Source of the DNA: RUG334 sp045599645
Lineage (GTDB): Bacteria > Muiribacteriota > Ozemobacteria > Ozemobacterales > Ozemobacteraceae
Assembly: GCA_045599645.1 (NCBI GenBank)
Contig: JAZRWI010000054.1
Span: forward strand, 1-45,775
Direction of reading: 5' to 3'
Length of the DNA stretch: 45,775 bases
In this document: one piece after another, positions 33,335-42,360 of the stretch
Layout of the letters: each line of letters starts with the position of its first letter
Numbering within the stretch: position 1 is the stretch's first letter
The notes under the pieces: generated by a model
Seen by the model: the letters and a program-made list of their open reading frames with translations, nothing else
Databases searched by the model: none
What the model was told of the DNA's origin: nothing
Translations under genes and position numbers: made by a program

Positions 33335-34415
33335 CGAACAGAACAATAATTTAAACGAATCCAAAGAATTGCCTGTTTCAAACTTCATTGAAGAAGCAGA
33401 TAGCAACAACGTTTTCGTAGGTCCAGAAAACTCTTCTAATGGCACACCAAACGAAAGCAGTTCAGACAGCCAGAATTCTGTTGAATCCCAAGAAGCTACC
33501 CCGGAACAGTCTCAAAGCTATTCTGGGCCAACAATCATTATTCCGGAAGAAAAACATATTGAAGTTCCAGATAGCCGAATAGTTGGTCTTGAAGGTGGAG
33601 TCATACCAGCTCCTCCGCCAGAAGAAGCAGAAAACGAAGCCAATTTCGAAAAGTTACCTGAAAATACAGATGACTCAATTGATACAATCACAGTTGATAA
33701 GGTTTGCAAAACCTACAAAGGCAGAACAGTCGTAAACCATGTTTCCCTAAACATAAAAAAAGGCGAAATAGTTGGTCTGCTTGGGCCAAACGGCGCTGGT
33801 AAAACCACTACGTTCTATATGGTTGTTGGTCTTGTAAAACCAGACGAAGGTCATGTTTACTACAACAAGGAAGACATTACCAAGAAAGCCATGTACCAAA
33901 GAGCCAGAATGGGCGTTGGCTATCTTCCCCAGGAAGCAAGTGTCTTTAGAAAACTGACAGTAAAAGAAAACATATGGCTGATACTTGAAAATATTGATAT
34001 TAGCGAAAAAGAACGAAAAGAACGTCTTGATAAGCTAATAACCGACCTTGACATAGGCAGAATTGCTGATAGTAAAGGCTATGCATTATCAGGCGGCGAA
34101 AGACGCCGTGTTGAAATTGCCAGAGCACTGGCAGCAGAACCAAGCTTCATTCTTCTTGACGAACCATTCGCTGGTGTAGACCCGATTGCAGTTGCTGATA
34201 TTCAAAGCACTGTTCTTAAGCTTCAACAGAAAGGTCTTGGACTTTTAATCACAGACCACAATGTTAGTGAAACACTCGCAATCGTTGACAGAGCTTATAT
34301 ATTAAGTCTTGGTAAAATTCTTGTTTCAGGCTCAGCACAATTTGTCGCCGACAACCCGACAGCTAGAAAATTTTATCTTGGAGACCGTTTCAAACTGGAT
34401 AAGATTAAGAAATAA
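33327..34415 (+). CDS. lptB: LPS export ATPase LptB with long N-terminal extension
   Basis: This 362-residue protein ends in a complete LptB ATPase (about residues 125-362). It has the Walker A GPNGAGKTTT, the signature LSGGERRRVEIA, the Walker B ILLDEPFAGVDP and the switch His in ITDHNV. LptB powers LPS extraction with LptF and LptG. The first 120 residues are Asn/Ser/Glu/Pro-rich and probably disordered, and they have no counterpart in the usual 240-residue LptB. The ATG at 33327 is preferred because GAGGAAG lies 6 nt upstream; the ATG at 33321 leaves no spacing. LptF and LptG are not in the window. Confidence 0.92.
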   Translation: MNDEQNNNLNESKELPVSNFIEEADSNNVFVGPENSSNGTPNESSSDSQNSVESQEATPEQSQSYSGPTIIIPEEKHIEVPDSRIVGLEGGVIPAPPPEEAENEANFEKLPENTDDSIDTITVDKVCKTYKGRTVVNHVSLNIKKGEIVGLLGPNGAGKTTTFYMVVGLVKPDEGHVYYNKEDITKKAMYQRARMGVGYLPQEASVFRKLTVKENIWLILENIDISEKERKERLDKLITDLDIGRIADSKGYALSGGERRRVEIARALAAEPSFILLDEPFAGVDPIAVADIQSTVLKLQQKGLGLLITDHNVSETLAIVDRAYILSLGKILVSGSAQFVADNPTARKFYLGDRFKLDKIKK

Positions 34416-34421
34416 CCAATC

Positions 34422-35534
34422 ATGCTTTACATTCTAGTTTCAATAATTATAAGTGGTGTAATAGCATACTTGGGCGATGCCCTAGGCACAGTAGTAGGGA
34501 AAAAGCGTCTGAGTCTTTTTGGTATGCGACCGCGAGTAACAGCTCTTTTCGTAGCTATTTCAACCGGTATTATAATCACCCTTTCAACATTTCTGATAGG
34601 AATGATGCTCTCTGAAGATGTCAGATTAGCCCTTTTCTCAATCGAAAAGCTGAAAAAGGATATAGACACCCTTCAAGCGGAATCTTCTGCCTTAGAAGAA
34701 TTGAAAAACAAACTAGAACAGGAAAAGAATACTCTTTCTGAAGATGTAGCCCGCCTAACAACTCAGGTAAAGCTGAAAGAAACAGAAAGTGTTGCCTTCC
34801 GCAAGGACGAACCTCTTGCAGTAACAGTCATCAAATCAGGTCAGGAACCAAAGGAAGTCATGAAAGCCATCACCAACCTGATAATTACACTTTCTGATCA
34901 TGTTCGTCGACGCCATGTTGTGGTAAAGCCTGAAATAGAATTTTTTACAGAAAATAAAGAACAGTTAGGCTCAATGGCTAATCATATTGCAAGCTCCACA
35001 GATGACCTGGTGCTTGGTGCTATTGCAGCAGAAAACATAATTGCAGGTGAAGAACTTGGTAACGTCCGTTTTATATTGTTACCAAACGATTTAATCTTCC
35101 AGAAGGATCAGCAGATAGCATCAATGGAAATAGATGGCACACTGACTAGAACAGAAATAGCCAAGATTATGCAGAATTTCATGGATGAAATCAACCACGA
35201 AGTAGTAAACGTCGGTATGCTCGCAAATCCATTAACAGGCAGTTTTGGTAATATGTCATACGGCTCAATGCTCGCTTTTTATGACATGATAAATAAAATA
35301 AAAGAGCTTAACCGAAAAATTATTCTGATTGCAGTAGTTCCAGAGGATACTTATGCAATCGGCCCTTTAAACGTAGTATTCAAATTTGAAGAAACAGGTG
35401 AAAATTTGTTCACTACCGATCCAAATTCTATAAAGTCTGATAGTCAGGCTTCAACAGACATAGCTTCATTTTCATCAGAAGCCTTGGTTTCAAATGAAGC
35501 CCTAATAGCTTCTGATACGCTTACAAAAGACTAA
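34422..35534 (+). CDS. DUF3084 family membrane protein
   Basis: This 370-residue protein matches DUF3084. It has two N-terminal membrane segments (about residues 3-23 and 41-62) with the LGTVVGKKRLSLFGMRPR loop between them. A coiled coil (about 75-125) and a mixed alpha/beta C-terminal domain follow. Function is unknown. It lies 6 bp after lptB and 22 bp before iorA in a continuous operon, so it is likely to act at the inner membrane together with the LPS export genes, but that is inferred from position. The last 40 residues are Ser/Ala-rich. Confidence 0.8.
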   Translation: MLYILVSIIISGVIAYLGDALGTVVGKKRLSLFGMRPRVTALFVAISTGIIITLSTFLIGMMLSEDVRLALFSIEKLKKDIDTLQAESSALEELKNKLEQEKNTLSEDVARLTTQVKLKETESVAFRKDEPLAVTVIKSGQEPKEVMKAITNLIITLSDHVRRRHVVVKPEIEFFTENKEQLGSMANHIASSTDDLVLGAIAAENIIAGEELGNVRFILLPNDLIFQKDQQIASMEIDGTLTRTEIAKIMQNFMDEINHEVVNVGMLANPLTGSFGNMSYGSMLAFYDMINKIKELNRKIILIAVVPEDTYAIGPLNVVFKFEETGENLFTTDPNSIKSDSQASTDIASFSSEALVSNEALIASDTLTKD

Positions 35535-35556
35535 TTATATAAAGGAGATTCTTATA

Positions 35557-37347
35557 ATGCAAAACGGTAAACGCGCATTCCTTTCAGGAAACGCAGCCAT
35601 TGCTCGTGGTGCCTGGGAAGCAGGTGTAAAATTTGCTTCTGCTTATCCTGGAACCCCATCTACAGAAATATTAGAATTTCTTGGAACCTATAAAGAAGTA
35701 GACGCTCAATGGGCTGTAAATGAAAAGACAGCTATGGAAACAGTTATTGGTGCAGCTTTGGGCGGTGCACGTTCACTTTGTGCACAGAAGCATGTTGGTC
35801 TCAACGTAGCAGCTGACCCAATGTTTACTGTTGCTTATACAGGCATTAACGCTGGCTTAGTAATAATCACAGCCGATGACCCAGGCCTTCATAGCTCACA
35901 GAACGAACAGGATAATCGTAACTATGCAAGAGCCTCAAGAATTCCAATGTTCGAGCCAACAAACAGTCAGGAAGCCAAAGACATGGTCAAAGCTGCTTAT
36001 GAGCTTTCTGAAGAATACGACACTCCTGTTTTTGTAAGAACCACTACAAGAATTTCTCACTCAGAAGGAATTGTTACTTTAGAAGAACGTAAAGAAGCCA
36101 AGGAACGTGTTTTTGAACGCAATCCTAATAAATATTGCACTTTACCAGCCATTTCAAAGAAATTGCATGTAACAGTCGAAGAACGAACTTCCAAGCTTGA
36201 AAAACTCAGCAATAAATCACCCTTCAACAAGATTGAAAAAGGTGATAAAAAGCTTGGTATAATTACTTCCGGCATCAGCTATCAGCATGCAAAGGAAGTA
36301 TTTCCAAATGCTTCATTTCTAAAAGTAGGTATGAGCTGGCCATTCCCAACTGAATTATTCAAGAAATTTGCAGCAACTGTTGATAAAGTAGTTGTAATTG
36401 AAGAAAACGACCCATTCCTTGAAACAGCTGTAAAAGCCGCTGGTATTGAATGCGTCGGCAAAGACAGAATTCCTGTTTGCGGAGAACTGAATCCAGACAT
36501 CATCTTCGATGCTCTCAAAGAATTCTCTGATAAACCAGCACCAACATCTGCCAAGCTTGTTTCAGGAGTAAAGATTCCGGTCAGACCTCCTGTTCTTTGC
36601 CCAGGCTGCCCACACCGCGGTGTTTTCTATACACTTCGCAAGTTAGATTGCACAGTAACAGGCGATATTGGCTGTTACAGTCTTGGAGCACTCGCCCCGC
36701 ACAAAGCCATGCATTCAATCATCTGCATGGGTGGTTCAATCACTGCCGCTCTTGGTATGAGCAAAGCAATGAAAGAAAAAATCAGTGGCAAACTGGTTGC
36801 AGTAATTGGCGAATCTACCTTTATGCACTCTGGTATGACAGGCCTTCTTGATACTGTTTACAACAAAGGCTGTCATCTTACAATCATTCTCGACAACTCT
36901 ATCACAGCAATGACTGGTCATCAGCCAAATCCTGGCAGTGGAAAGACCCTTAAGGGCGAACCAACTAAGACTTTGAACATCGAAGCTTTATGTAAGGCTA
37001 TTGGCGTAGATCATGTCACAAGCGTAGACCCATTCGATCTTCCAAAGCTTGAAGAAGCAATAAAATCTGCTCTTAAATTGGAAGAAAAAGGCGAACCTAG
37101 CGTTATTATAACCAAACGTCCTTGCTTCCTGCTTAAGGATTACAAGCCCAAAACCTTTAAGGTCGCAATTAACCGTGATAAATGTGTAAAGTGCGGCATG
37201 TGCACCAAGCTTGGTTGTCCTGCTATTGAAGTCAATCCACAAGATGGCAAGACAGTAATCAACAACTCTCTCTGCGTTCACTGCGGTCTTTGTGCTAAAG
37301 TCTGCAAACCAGCAGCAATTACTCAAGCTACTGAGGAGGCAAAATAA
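35557..37347 (+). CDS. iorA: Indolepyruvate ferredoxin oxidoreductase alpha subunit
   Basis: This 596-residue protein is IorA. It decarboxylates aryl pyruvates with thiamine diphosphate and reduces ferredoxin during aromatic amino acid fermentation. The N-terminal pyrimidine-binding domain starts GNAAIARGAWEAGV. The TPP-binding domain has CPGCPHRG and GDIGCYSLG. The C-terminus has two [4Fe-4S] ferredoxin motifs, CVKCGMCTKLGCP (residues near 553) and CVHCGLCAKVCKP. The enzyme is oxygen-sensitive, which supports an anaerobic host. AAAGGAG lies just before the ATG. It overlaps iorB by one base. Confidence 0.95.
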   Translation: MQNGKRAFLSGNAAIARGAWEAGVKFASAYPGTPSTEILEFLGTYKEVDAQWAVNEKTAMETVIGAALGGARSLCAQKHVGLNVAADPMFTVAYTGINAGLVIITADDPGLHSSQNEQDNRNYARASRIPMFEPTNSQEAKDMVKAAYELSEEYDTPVFVRTTTRISHSEGIVTLEERKEAKERVFERNPNKYCTLPAISKKLHVTVEERTSKLEKLSNKSPFNKIEKGDKKLGIITSGISYQHAKEVFPNASFLKVGMSWPFPTELFKKFAATVDKVVVIEENDPFLETAVKAAGIECVGKDRIPVCGELNPDIIFDALKEFSDKPAPTSAKLVSGVKIPVRPPVLCPGCPHRGVFYTLRKLDCTVTGDIGCYSLGALAPHKAMHSIICMGGSITAALGMSKAMKEKISGKLVAVIGESTFMHSGMTGLLDTVYNKGCHLTIILDNSITAMTGHQPNPGSGKTLKGEPTKTLNIEALCKAIGVDHVTSVDPFDLPKLEEAIKSALKLEEKGEPSVIITKRPCFLLKDYKPKTFKVAINRDKCVKCGMCTKLGCPAIEVNPQDGKTVINNSLCVHCGLCAKVCKPAAITQATEEAK

Positions 37348-37931
37348 TGACTACTAATATTCTTCTTTGTGGCGTCGGTGGTCAGGGAACCCTGTTAGCC
37401 AGCAATCTTATTGCTGAATGTGCAATGGCAGCAGGCTTCGACGTAAAAAAATCTGAAATTCACGGCATGGCTCAGCGCGGTGGTAGCGTTGTAAGCCATG
37501 TTCGCTTTGGCGAAAACATAGCTTCCCCAATAATTAGAAAGGGTGAAGCAGACATAGTAATTTCCTTCGAAGAACTGGAAGCTATCAGATGGGCAGAATA
37601 CTTAAAACCAGATGGAATAGTAATCACTAATTCCCAGAAAATTCTTCCAATGTCTGTTTCTGCTGGTAATGACGTTTATCCGGAAAACATTCCTGAAATT
37701 CTTAGTAAGAGTTCTATTCAGAATCTATGTGTTGATGCAGCTAGTAAAGCTGTAGAGCTGGGAAATCAGAAATGCCTCAATATAATCCTGCTTGGTGTAC
37801 TTGCCAAAAAGCTACCAATGATAGATTCTAAGCTCTGGAAGGAAGTCATAAGCAATAAATTTGCAAACAAACCAGCCAAGGTATCAGAACTCAATATAAA
37901 AGCATTTGAAGCCGGTTGGTCTATGGCTTAA
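37347..37931 (+). CDS. iorB: Indolepyruvate ferredoxin oxidoreductase beta subunit
   Basis: This 194-residue protein is IorB, the gamma-type pyruvate oxidoreductase subunit that pairs with IorA. It begins with LLCGVGGQGTLLASNLIA and carries SEIHGMAQRGGSVVSHVRFG, both hallmarks of the family. The ATG uses the last base of the iorA stop codon (TAATG), so translation is coupled. It is the last gene of the eight-gene operon that starts with kdsC. No terminator hairpin is seen before the next promoter. Confidence 0.95.
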   Translation: MTTNILLCGVGGQGTLLASNLIAECAMAAGFDVKKSEIHGMAQRGGSVVSHVRFGENIASPIIRKGEADIVISFEELEAIRWAEYLKPDGIVITNSQKILPMSVSAGNDVYPENIPEILSKSSIQNLCVDAASKAVELGNQKCLNIILLGVLAKKLPMIDSKLWKEVISNKFANKPAKVSELNIKAFEAGWSMA

Positions 37932-37956
37932 GTACTCTCCTATAATAAAGCTTATC

Positions 37957-37986
37957 TTGACATAAAAGGTATCTACGTGTTAGATT
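37957..37986 (+). promoter_or_regulatory. Promoter of the small protein gene
   Basis: A perfect TTGACA is followed after 18 bp by TAGATT. AAGGGAGG at 38006-38013 is a strong ribosome binding site for the ATG at 38021. Confidence 0.65.
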
Positions 37987-38020
37987 ATTATTGTACACTT
38001 CCATAAAGGGAGGATAAATT

Positions 38021-38242
38021 ATGGTTCGTGCAAAAACAATCAAAAAGACTGATGATTCTAAGAAAAAAAGTGAAGTCAGAGAATACTCTGTAACTGAAAC
38101 CTACGAAAAAGGCGAAATGGTTTCTCACAAAGTATGGGATGACGTCGGTGAAGTAATCGAAGTTGGTTCTACTGATGACGGAATCAACAAGATGAAGGTT
38201 GCCTTCGAAAAGGTCGGCATAAAGACCCTTAGAATGGCTTAA
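38021..38242 (+). CDS. Small protein, SH3/CarD-like fold suspected
   Basis: This 73-residue protein has a basic, Lys-rich N-terminus (about residues 1-18) and a beta-rich remainder. The pattern EKGEMVSHKVWDDVGEVIEV, then KMKVAFEKVGIKTLRMA resembles small CarD-like or SH3-like proteins of the form GDxVxHxxxGxGxV...VxFxxGxKxL, in which the central residues bind nucleic acid or protein. The match is short and should be treated as tentative. The gene has its own promoter, a strong ribosome binding site and its own terminator, suggesting a highly expressed single-gene unit. Confidence 0.65.
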   Translation: MVRAKTIKKTDDSKKKSEVREYSVTETYEKGEMVSHKVWDDVGEVIEVGSTDDGINKMKVAFEKVGIKTLRMA

Positions 38243-38257
38243 TTTACTTCTAGATAG

Positions 38258-38289
38258 AAAAAGACTCGCTTTAATGCGAGTCTTTTTTT
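38258..38289 (+). terminator. Rho-independent terminator
   Basis: AAGACTCGC and GCGAGTCTT form a perfect 9-bp stem with a 6-nt loop, followed by a T-run and preceded by an A-run. It lies 15 bp after the small protein gene. Confidence 0.92.
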
Positions 38290-38324
38290 AGTCATTAATC
38301 TAATGAATGACTAAGGGGTTCATA

Positions 38325-40655
38325 ATGGAATCGAACTTATTAGCGAAGGGTTTCTATTTATTGAAGCCTTGCACAAGAAAACTCATTGGTTTTCTTTCGC
38401 ACCAAGACCAGCGTTTAAAAGAAGAAGGCGCAAAGGCTCTTGGTCAAATAGGCGACCCAGAAGCAATCGTTCCATTAACAGAATCTATTCTTAAAGAAAA
38501 ACAAGACAGCTCAATGCCTGAAGCATTGTCAGCAATAGGCGATGAAGCAGCCTTTAAAAATCTTTTAAGTGCCTTTAACGAAGCAGACAAAGAAATACGT
38601 CCTAATATTGCCCTTGCCTTAGGCAATTTTAAAAACAAGGAAGCTGTTGAACTTCTGATTTCAGGGCTAAGTGATTTGGACGCAAATGTCAGATATTCAT
38701 GCGTTACAGCCCTTGGACGAATAAAAGACATGTCTGCTGTTTCCCCTCTTCTTGGCTGCCTTGGGGAAAGTAACGAATGGCTATTTTTGAATGTTGTTGA
38801 TGCACTGGCCAAAATCCATTCACACAAAGCAACCAATCCACTTGTTGCATTTTATCTAAGAGAACGCAATGAACGAAAAAGAGCAGCAATAATCGGTGCC
38901 CTTGGACAATTAGGTGATTTAACAGCTGTTACAACACTCACACGTGCATTGAGAGACCCTGACGACAGAGTTAAGGCTAATGCCATCGAAAGCTTTTCCA
39001 AGCTTGGATTGCCTAGTGATAAAGTATTCAGCTTGATTCAGCCTTTCTTTAAATATTCCTCAAACCGTGTAAGAGGCAATGCTCTTGTTGCAGCAGCACG
39101 AATAGGAAAAACAGCTGAATTATCTGCCAACCTAAGAAGCATGTCTGATGACCCCAATAAGTGGGTTAGAGCGACATTAGGCTATATTCTTTCCGTAATC
39201 GACAGTCCTGACGCATTAGAATATCTTGTAAACCTTTTAAAGGATGATGAACAGGATGTCCGCAAAAATGCTGCAAAAGCTTTTTCTATCCGAGCAAAAG
39301 AAGCCCAGACAGAAACAGTAATCAGAATGCTTTCTGATTCTGCACCATTCGTAAGATTGCAGGCAATAGTAATCTTAGGTAAATTAAGAGTTTCTGCTGC
39401 AAGCAGCCTGCTTATCAAAATGCTTGAATCTGAACGCAATCCAAAGCTCAGAGCTTCAATTATAACGAGTCTTGGACGTATAGGTGGTAAAGAGGCAATA
39501 TTTACACTGCAAAGTGCTCTTCACGACAGAGATTCGCGTGTAAGAGCGAATGCCGTTGAAGGACTTGAAGAAGCCTTAGGCGAAGGCTGTATCACTGTTA
39601 TCAGACCAATGCTTCACGATTCTGACAACCGCACAAAAGCCAACACAGCCAAAGCACTGTTCAGGCTTGGCGAAACAGATGTAGTAAAAGAACTAGAAGG
39701 TATGCTGGCTAGCAGAGATATTTCACTGAAATTATCAGCTACTTACGCAACGTGCCAATTAGGTATTGTATTAAATGAATTGGTTAAATTCCCTAGTTAT
39801 ACAAGTCTTGCAAACAAACTGGATAAAATCGTTCTGCCAATTATCCCACAAATAGTGAGATCAGCCATAAGCGAAGCTATTAATGCTCCTATTACGGACC
39901 CACGTCCTATTACTTCATCACCAGTAGAAGAAGGCCCCACCCCTCTTCCTGTTGCTGAAAAAAGTAACGCAGAAATCAGGGAAGAGCTTAGAACTAAGTA
40001 TCAGGGCTTCTTTAATGTAGGTAAACTAAAAGAAGCTGTGGAAACAGTGGAAGAATTTCTATCCAAATTTCCTTATGATACCAAAGGTCTTACATTCGCT
40101 GGTAATCTATACTTTAAATTAAGTCGTTTTGCTGACGCTATAAAAATCTTCAACAAGATTTTGGAAATGGATCCCTTCAGTATTCAGGCACTTAGCAATC
40201 TTGGTGCTGCGTATTTCAGAATAGGCCAGATTGACAATGCCATCGACAGCTATAAGAAAGCATTAAAACTAAAACCAGATTTGTCTGTAATAAGATTTAA
40301 TCTTGCAAGTATCTTCTTACAGAACGCCAAATGGCCTGAGGCAATCAGACAGTATGAAGATGGCTTAAGATATCAGCAGCCTACAGCCAGAGTATTAAAT
40401 AATCTTGCGCTTGCCTACCAGAAAACAAGTGACTTAGATAAAGCTGCAGAGATCTATAGAAAAGTTCTTGTTCTGGATAACCGCGACGCTAATGCATTTT
40501 ACAATTTAGCCCTTATTCTGAACAAAACCGGAAAAATAAACGAAGCTATCCAGCTAATCAGACGCTCGATAAATGCAGTAGAAAAAGACACTCCAGGTTA
40601 TAAATCGTTATTGGAACTGCATGAGCGCCTTTCAAAAAAAGGCCCGCTGCACTGA
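38325..40655 (+). CDS. HEAT-repeat and TPR protein
   Basis: This protein of about 776 residues has two repeat regions. Residues 20-450 are HEAT repeats of about 31 residues, recognisable by DxxxxVRxxAxxALGxIG-type segments such as GDPEAIVPL, DANVRYSCVTALGRI, DPDDRVKANAIESF and DRDSRVRANAVEGL. Residues 550-770 are TPR repeats (LSNLGAAYFRIGQIDNAIDSY, FYNLALILNKTGKINEAI). It has no signal peptide and is probably a cytoplasmic scaffold. The start at 38325 is preferred because AAGGGG lies about 6 nt upstream; an ATG at 38307 is in frame. It converges with the secreted unknown at 40669. Confidence 0.85.
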   Translation: MESNLLAKGFYLLKPCTRKLIGFLSHQDQRLKEEGAKALGQIGDPEAIVPLTESILKEKQDSSMPEALSAIGDEAAFKNLLSAFNEADKEIRPNIALALGNFKNKEAVELLISGLSDLDANVRYSCVTALGRIKDMSAVSPLLGCLGESNEWLFLNVVDALAKIHSHKATNPLVAFYLRERNERKRAAIIGALGQLGDLTAVTTLTRALRDPDDRVKANAIESFSKLGLPSDKVFSLIQPFFKYSSNRVRGNALVAAARIGKTAELSANLRSMSDDPNKWVRATLGYILSVIDSPDALEYLVNLLKDDEQDVRKNAAKAFSIRAKEAQTETVIRMLSDSAPFVRLQAIVILGKLRVSAASSLLIKMLESERNPKLRASIITSLGRIGGKEAIFTLQSALHDRDSRVRANAVEGLEEALGEGCITVIRPMLHDSDNRTKANTAKALFRLGETDVVKELEGMLASRDISLKLSATYATCQLGIVLNELVKFPSYTSLANKLDKIVLPIIPQIVRSAISEAINAPITDPRPITSSPVEEGPTPLPVAEKSNAEIREELRTKYQGFFNVGKLKEAVETVEEFLSKFPYDTKGLTFAGNLYFKLSRFADAIKIFNKILEMDPFSIQALSNLGAAYFRIGQIDNAIDSYKKALKLKPDLSVIRFNLASIFLQNAKWPEAIRQYEDGLRYQQPTARVLNNLALAYQKTSDLDKAAEIYRKVLVLDNRDANAFYNLALILNKTGKINEAIQLIRRSINAVEKDTPGYKSLLELHERLSKKGPLH

Positions 40656-40668
40656 TTAATTCAAGCCT

Positions 40669-42348
40669 TTATCTTTCCCAGCTATCTATAAGAAGATTTC
40701 TGCTTGCTAATGTAGAAAGAATAATAGCTTTATCCTGGGGTGCTGAAGTAAGATTGTTCCAACGGGTTTTCAATATAGCTTCATTATTTGAAACATTTTG
40801 AATCATATCAAACAATTCACTAGTCTGAACCATTTGTGCTTCATATCTTGCGCTGTTAGTTGTCCAACCTGAAGTCAAAAGCCCTTGAAGCTGATAGGAA
40901 GGAATTGATGAAACCCCAGAGATACCTATTTTTATTGATTTCTTTAAATCAAGAATCTTAAATTTACTATATAAAAGATCTGATATTGTCGCCTTAATCT
41001 TTGACAAATGAGTTGGAACCTTGTCTGTTGGGCTAAAGAAAGATAACACAATGCTATTTTCTTTCTTTCTATTGATTGTTATAGGAACACTAATCTGCAA
41101 TTCAGAACGAACATATTCTTCTATACCATCAATAAATCTGTCATGTCCTTCGAAGCAAACTGCACAATAGGCTCCATCGTCGCAATAAACGTCTTTGCAA
41201 GCATAAATAGCCGGGAAGCAGTCTGTTGAAAGCTTAAATTGATGCTGCTTCTGTTCAGAAAATACTTCTATCTCCTTTGTTGAATCTGGTTTAACAAACT
41301 CAACTGTTTCAGGAATATTATTAAAACCTTCTGCAGACCAATGCTTTAACCATGCATTGAACATTGCTTTTTTATTATGGTCGCGAATATCATTCCTCAT
41401 TACTTCTAACAGTTTTGAGGACCAGGATTGCCATTCCTTTGGCCCTGGCTGCATCATTGATGTGTCTATCATCTTTACCATATCAAGGTGCTGAGCATAC
41501 AAATCATTATTTTCTACTTCATTGTAAACAACTAGGGCAATGCCACTACCATTGTTTACAAATTCCACGTTCAGCATACTATTGCTATCAGGATTAAAAA
41601 GTATTTTATTTTTTACAAAATTAGCAGAAATAAAATTAGCTGGAGTGAAATTATCCCATGTTAATATTTTAGCTAGAATTGGCTTTTCAACTGGCTGTAT
41701 ACAAGGATTAACCGTGTTGGTTTTAGCAGCCTTATTATATATTTCACAGTATTTTTCAATTGAAGAACCAGAAATCTGAGCAATAGGAAGAACTGAAACC
41801 TCAGCCTTATCAGTAGCTGATTGAACTTCACGTTCAGACAAATTATCAATATCAAAAACAGGATTTTTTATATCTTCACCGTCATTATCAAAGAAATAAA
41901 CGCTAACCGGCTTGGTTTTTATACTGAGCTGTCTTTCCGGCTCTATAAGAAACAAGAAAAGCCTGTCCATAGCCGTAACATCGGTATTTGTGTCTTCAAC
42001 AATACTTTCTGCCTTTGATAAGCCAGCCTGTAAAAGATTTTCAATAATATCCTCCAATTCTTCCGGTTTATTTGAAGAAGAATTGATAGACAATTGAATA
42101 CCGCTAAGATTCTGACTAATAGACCAAAGTGCCCCAGAAGCTTCTAAGGATTTTGCAAGTGTAGACTGTTTAGCAGTCAATTCAGCAAACACATTAAAAA
42201 GCTTCTGAGTGCAATTCAGATTATTAACAATAAGAGGTGAAAAAGTTACAACAACCCTGTTGACACGAATATTTCTATCTGCGGCAAAACAAGGCAAAAG
42301 ACCTAATGCAATCAAGAAAAGTATCAAACAAAGGGTTGTCTTTTTCAT
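40669..42348 (-). CDS. Secreted protein of unknown function
   Basis: This 559-residue protein has a signal peptide (about residues 1-22, ending CFAAD). I do not recognise it. The spacing of its helices, with an ELTAKQSTLAKSLEASGALW stretch near residue 53 and later segments rich in LLxxGLSKAE, is faintly like the non-catalytic half of M16 peptidases, but the HxxEH zinc motif is absent. A cluster of cysteines (residues near 380-395, CKDVYCDDGAYCAVC) could form disulfides or bind metal. It follows the 5'-nucleotidase gene by 12 bp and has AGAGG upstream of its ATG, so it is the last gene of the pepD operon. Confidence 0.7.
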   Translation of the reverse strand: MKKTTLCLILFLIALGLLPCFAADRNIRVNRVVVTFSPLIVNNLNCTQKLFNVFAELTAKQSTLAKSLEASGALWSISQNLSGIQLSINSSSNKPEELEDIIENLLQAGLSKAESIVEDTNTDVTAMDRLFLFLIEPERQLSIKTKPVSVYFFDNDGEDIKNPVFDIDNLSEREVQSATDKAEVSVLPIAQISGSSIEKYCEIYNKAAKTNTVNPCIQPVEKPILAKILTWDNFTPANFISANFVKNKILFNPDSNSMLNVEFVNNGSGIALVVYNEVENNDLYAQHLDMVKMIDTSMMQPGPKEWQSWSSKLLEVMRNDIRDHNKKAMFNAWLKHWSAEGFNNIPETVEFVKPDSTKEIEVFSEQKQHQFKLSTDCFPAIYACKDVYCDDGAYCAVCFEGHDRFIDGIEEYVRSELQISVPITINRKKENSIVLSFFSPTDKVPTHLSKIKATISDLLYSKFKILDLKKSIKIGISGVSSIPSYQLQGLLTSGWTTNSARYEAQMVQTSELFDMIQNVSNNEAILKTRWNNLTSAPQDKAIILSTLASRNLLIDSWER

Positions 42349-42360
42349 ATCAAATACCTC

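Noticed and set aside
40638..40670. AAAGGC/GCCTTT as a terminator between the convergent genes
   Set aside because: The stem is only 6 bp around a loop of about 20 nt and has no T-run.
40669..42348. An active M16 zinc peptidase
   Set aside because: No HxxEH motif is present, and the resemblance is too faint to name a family.
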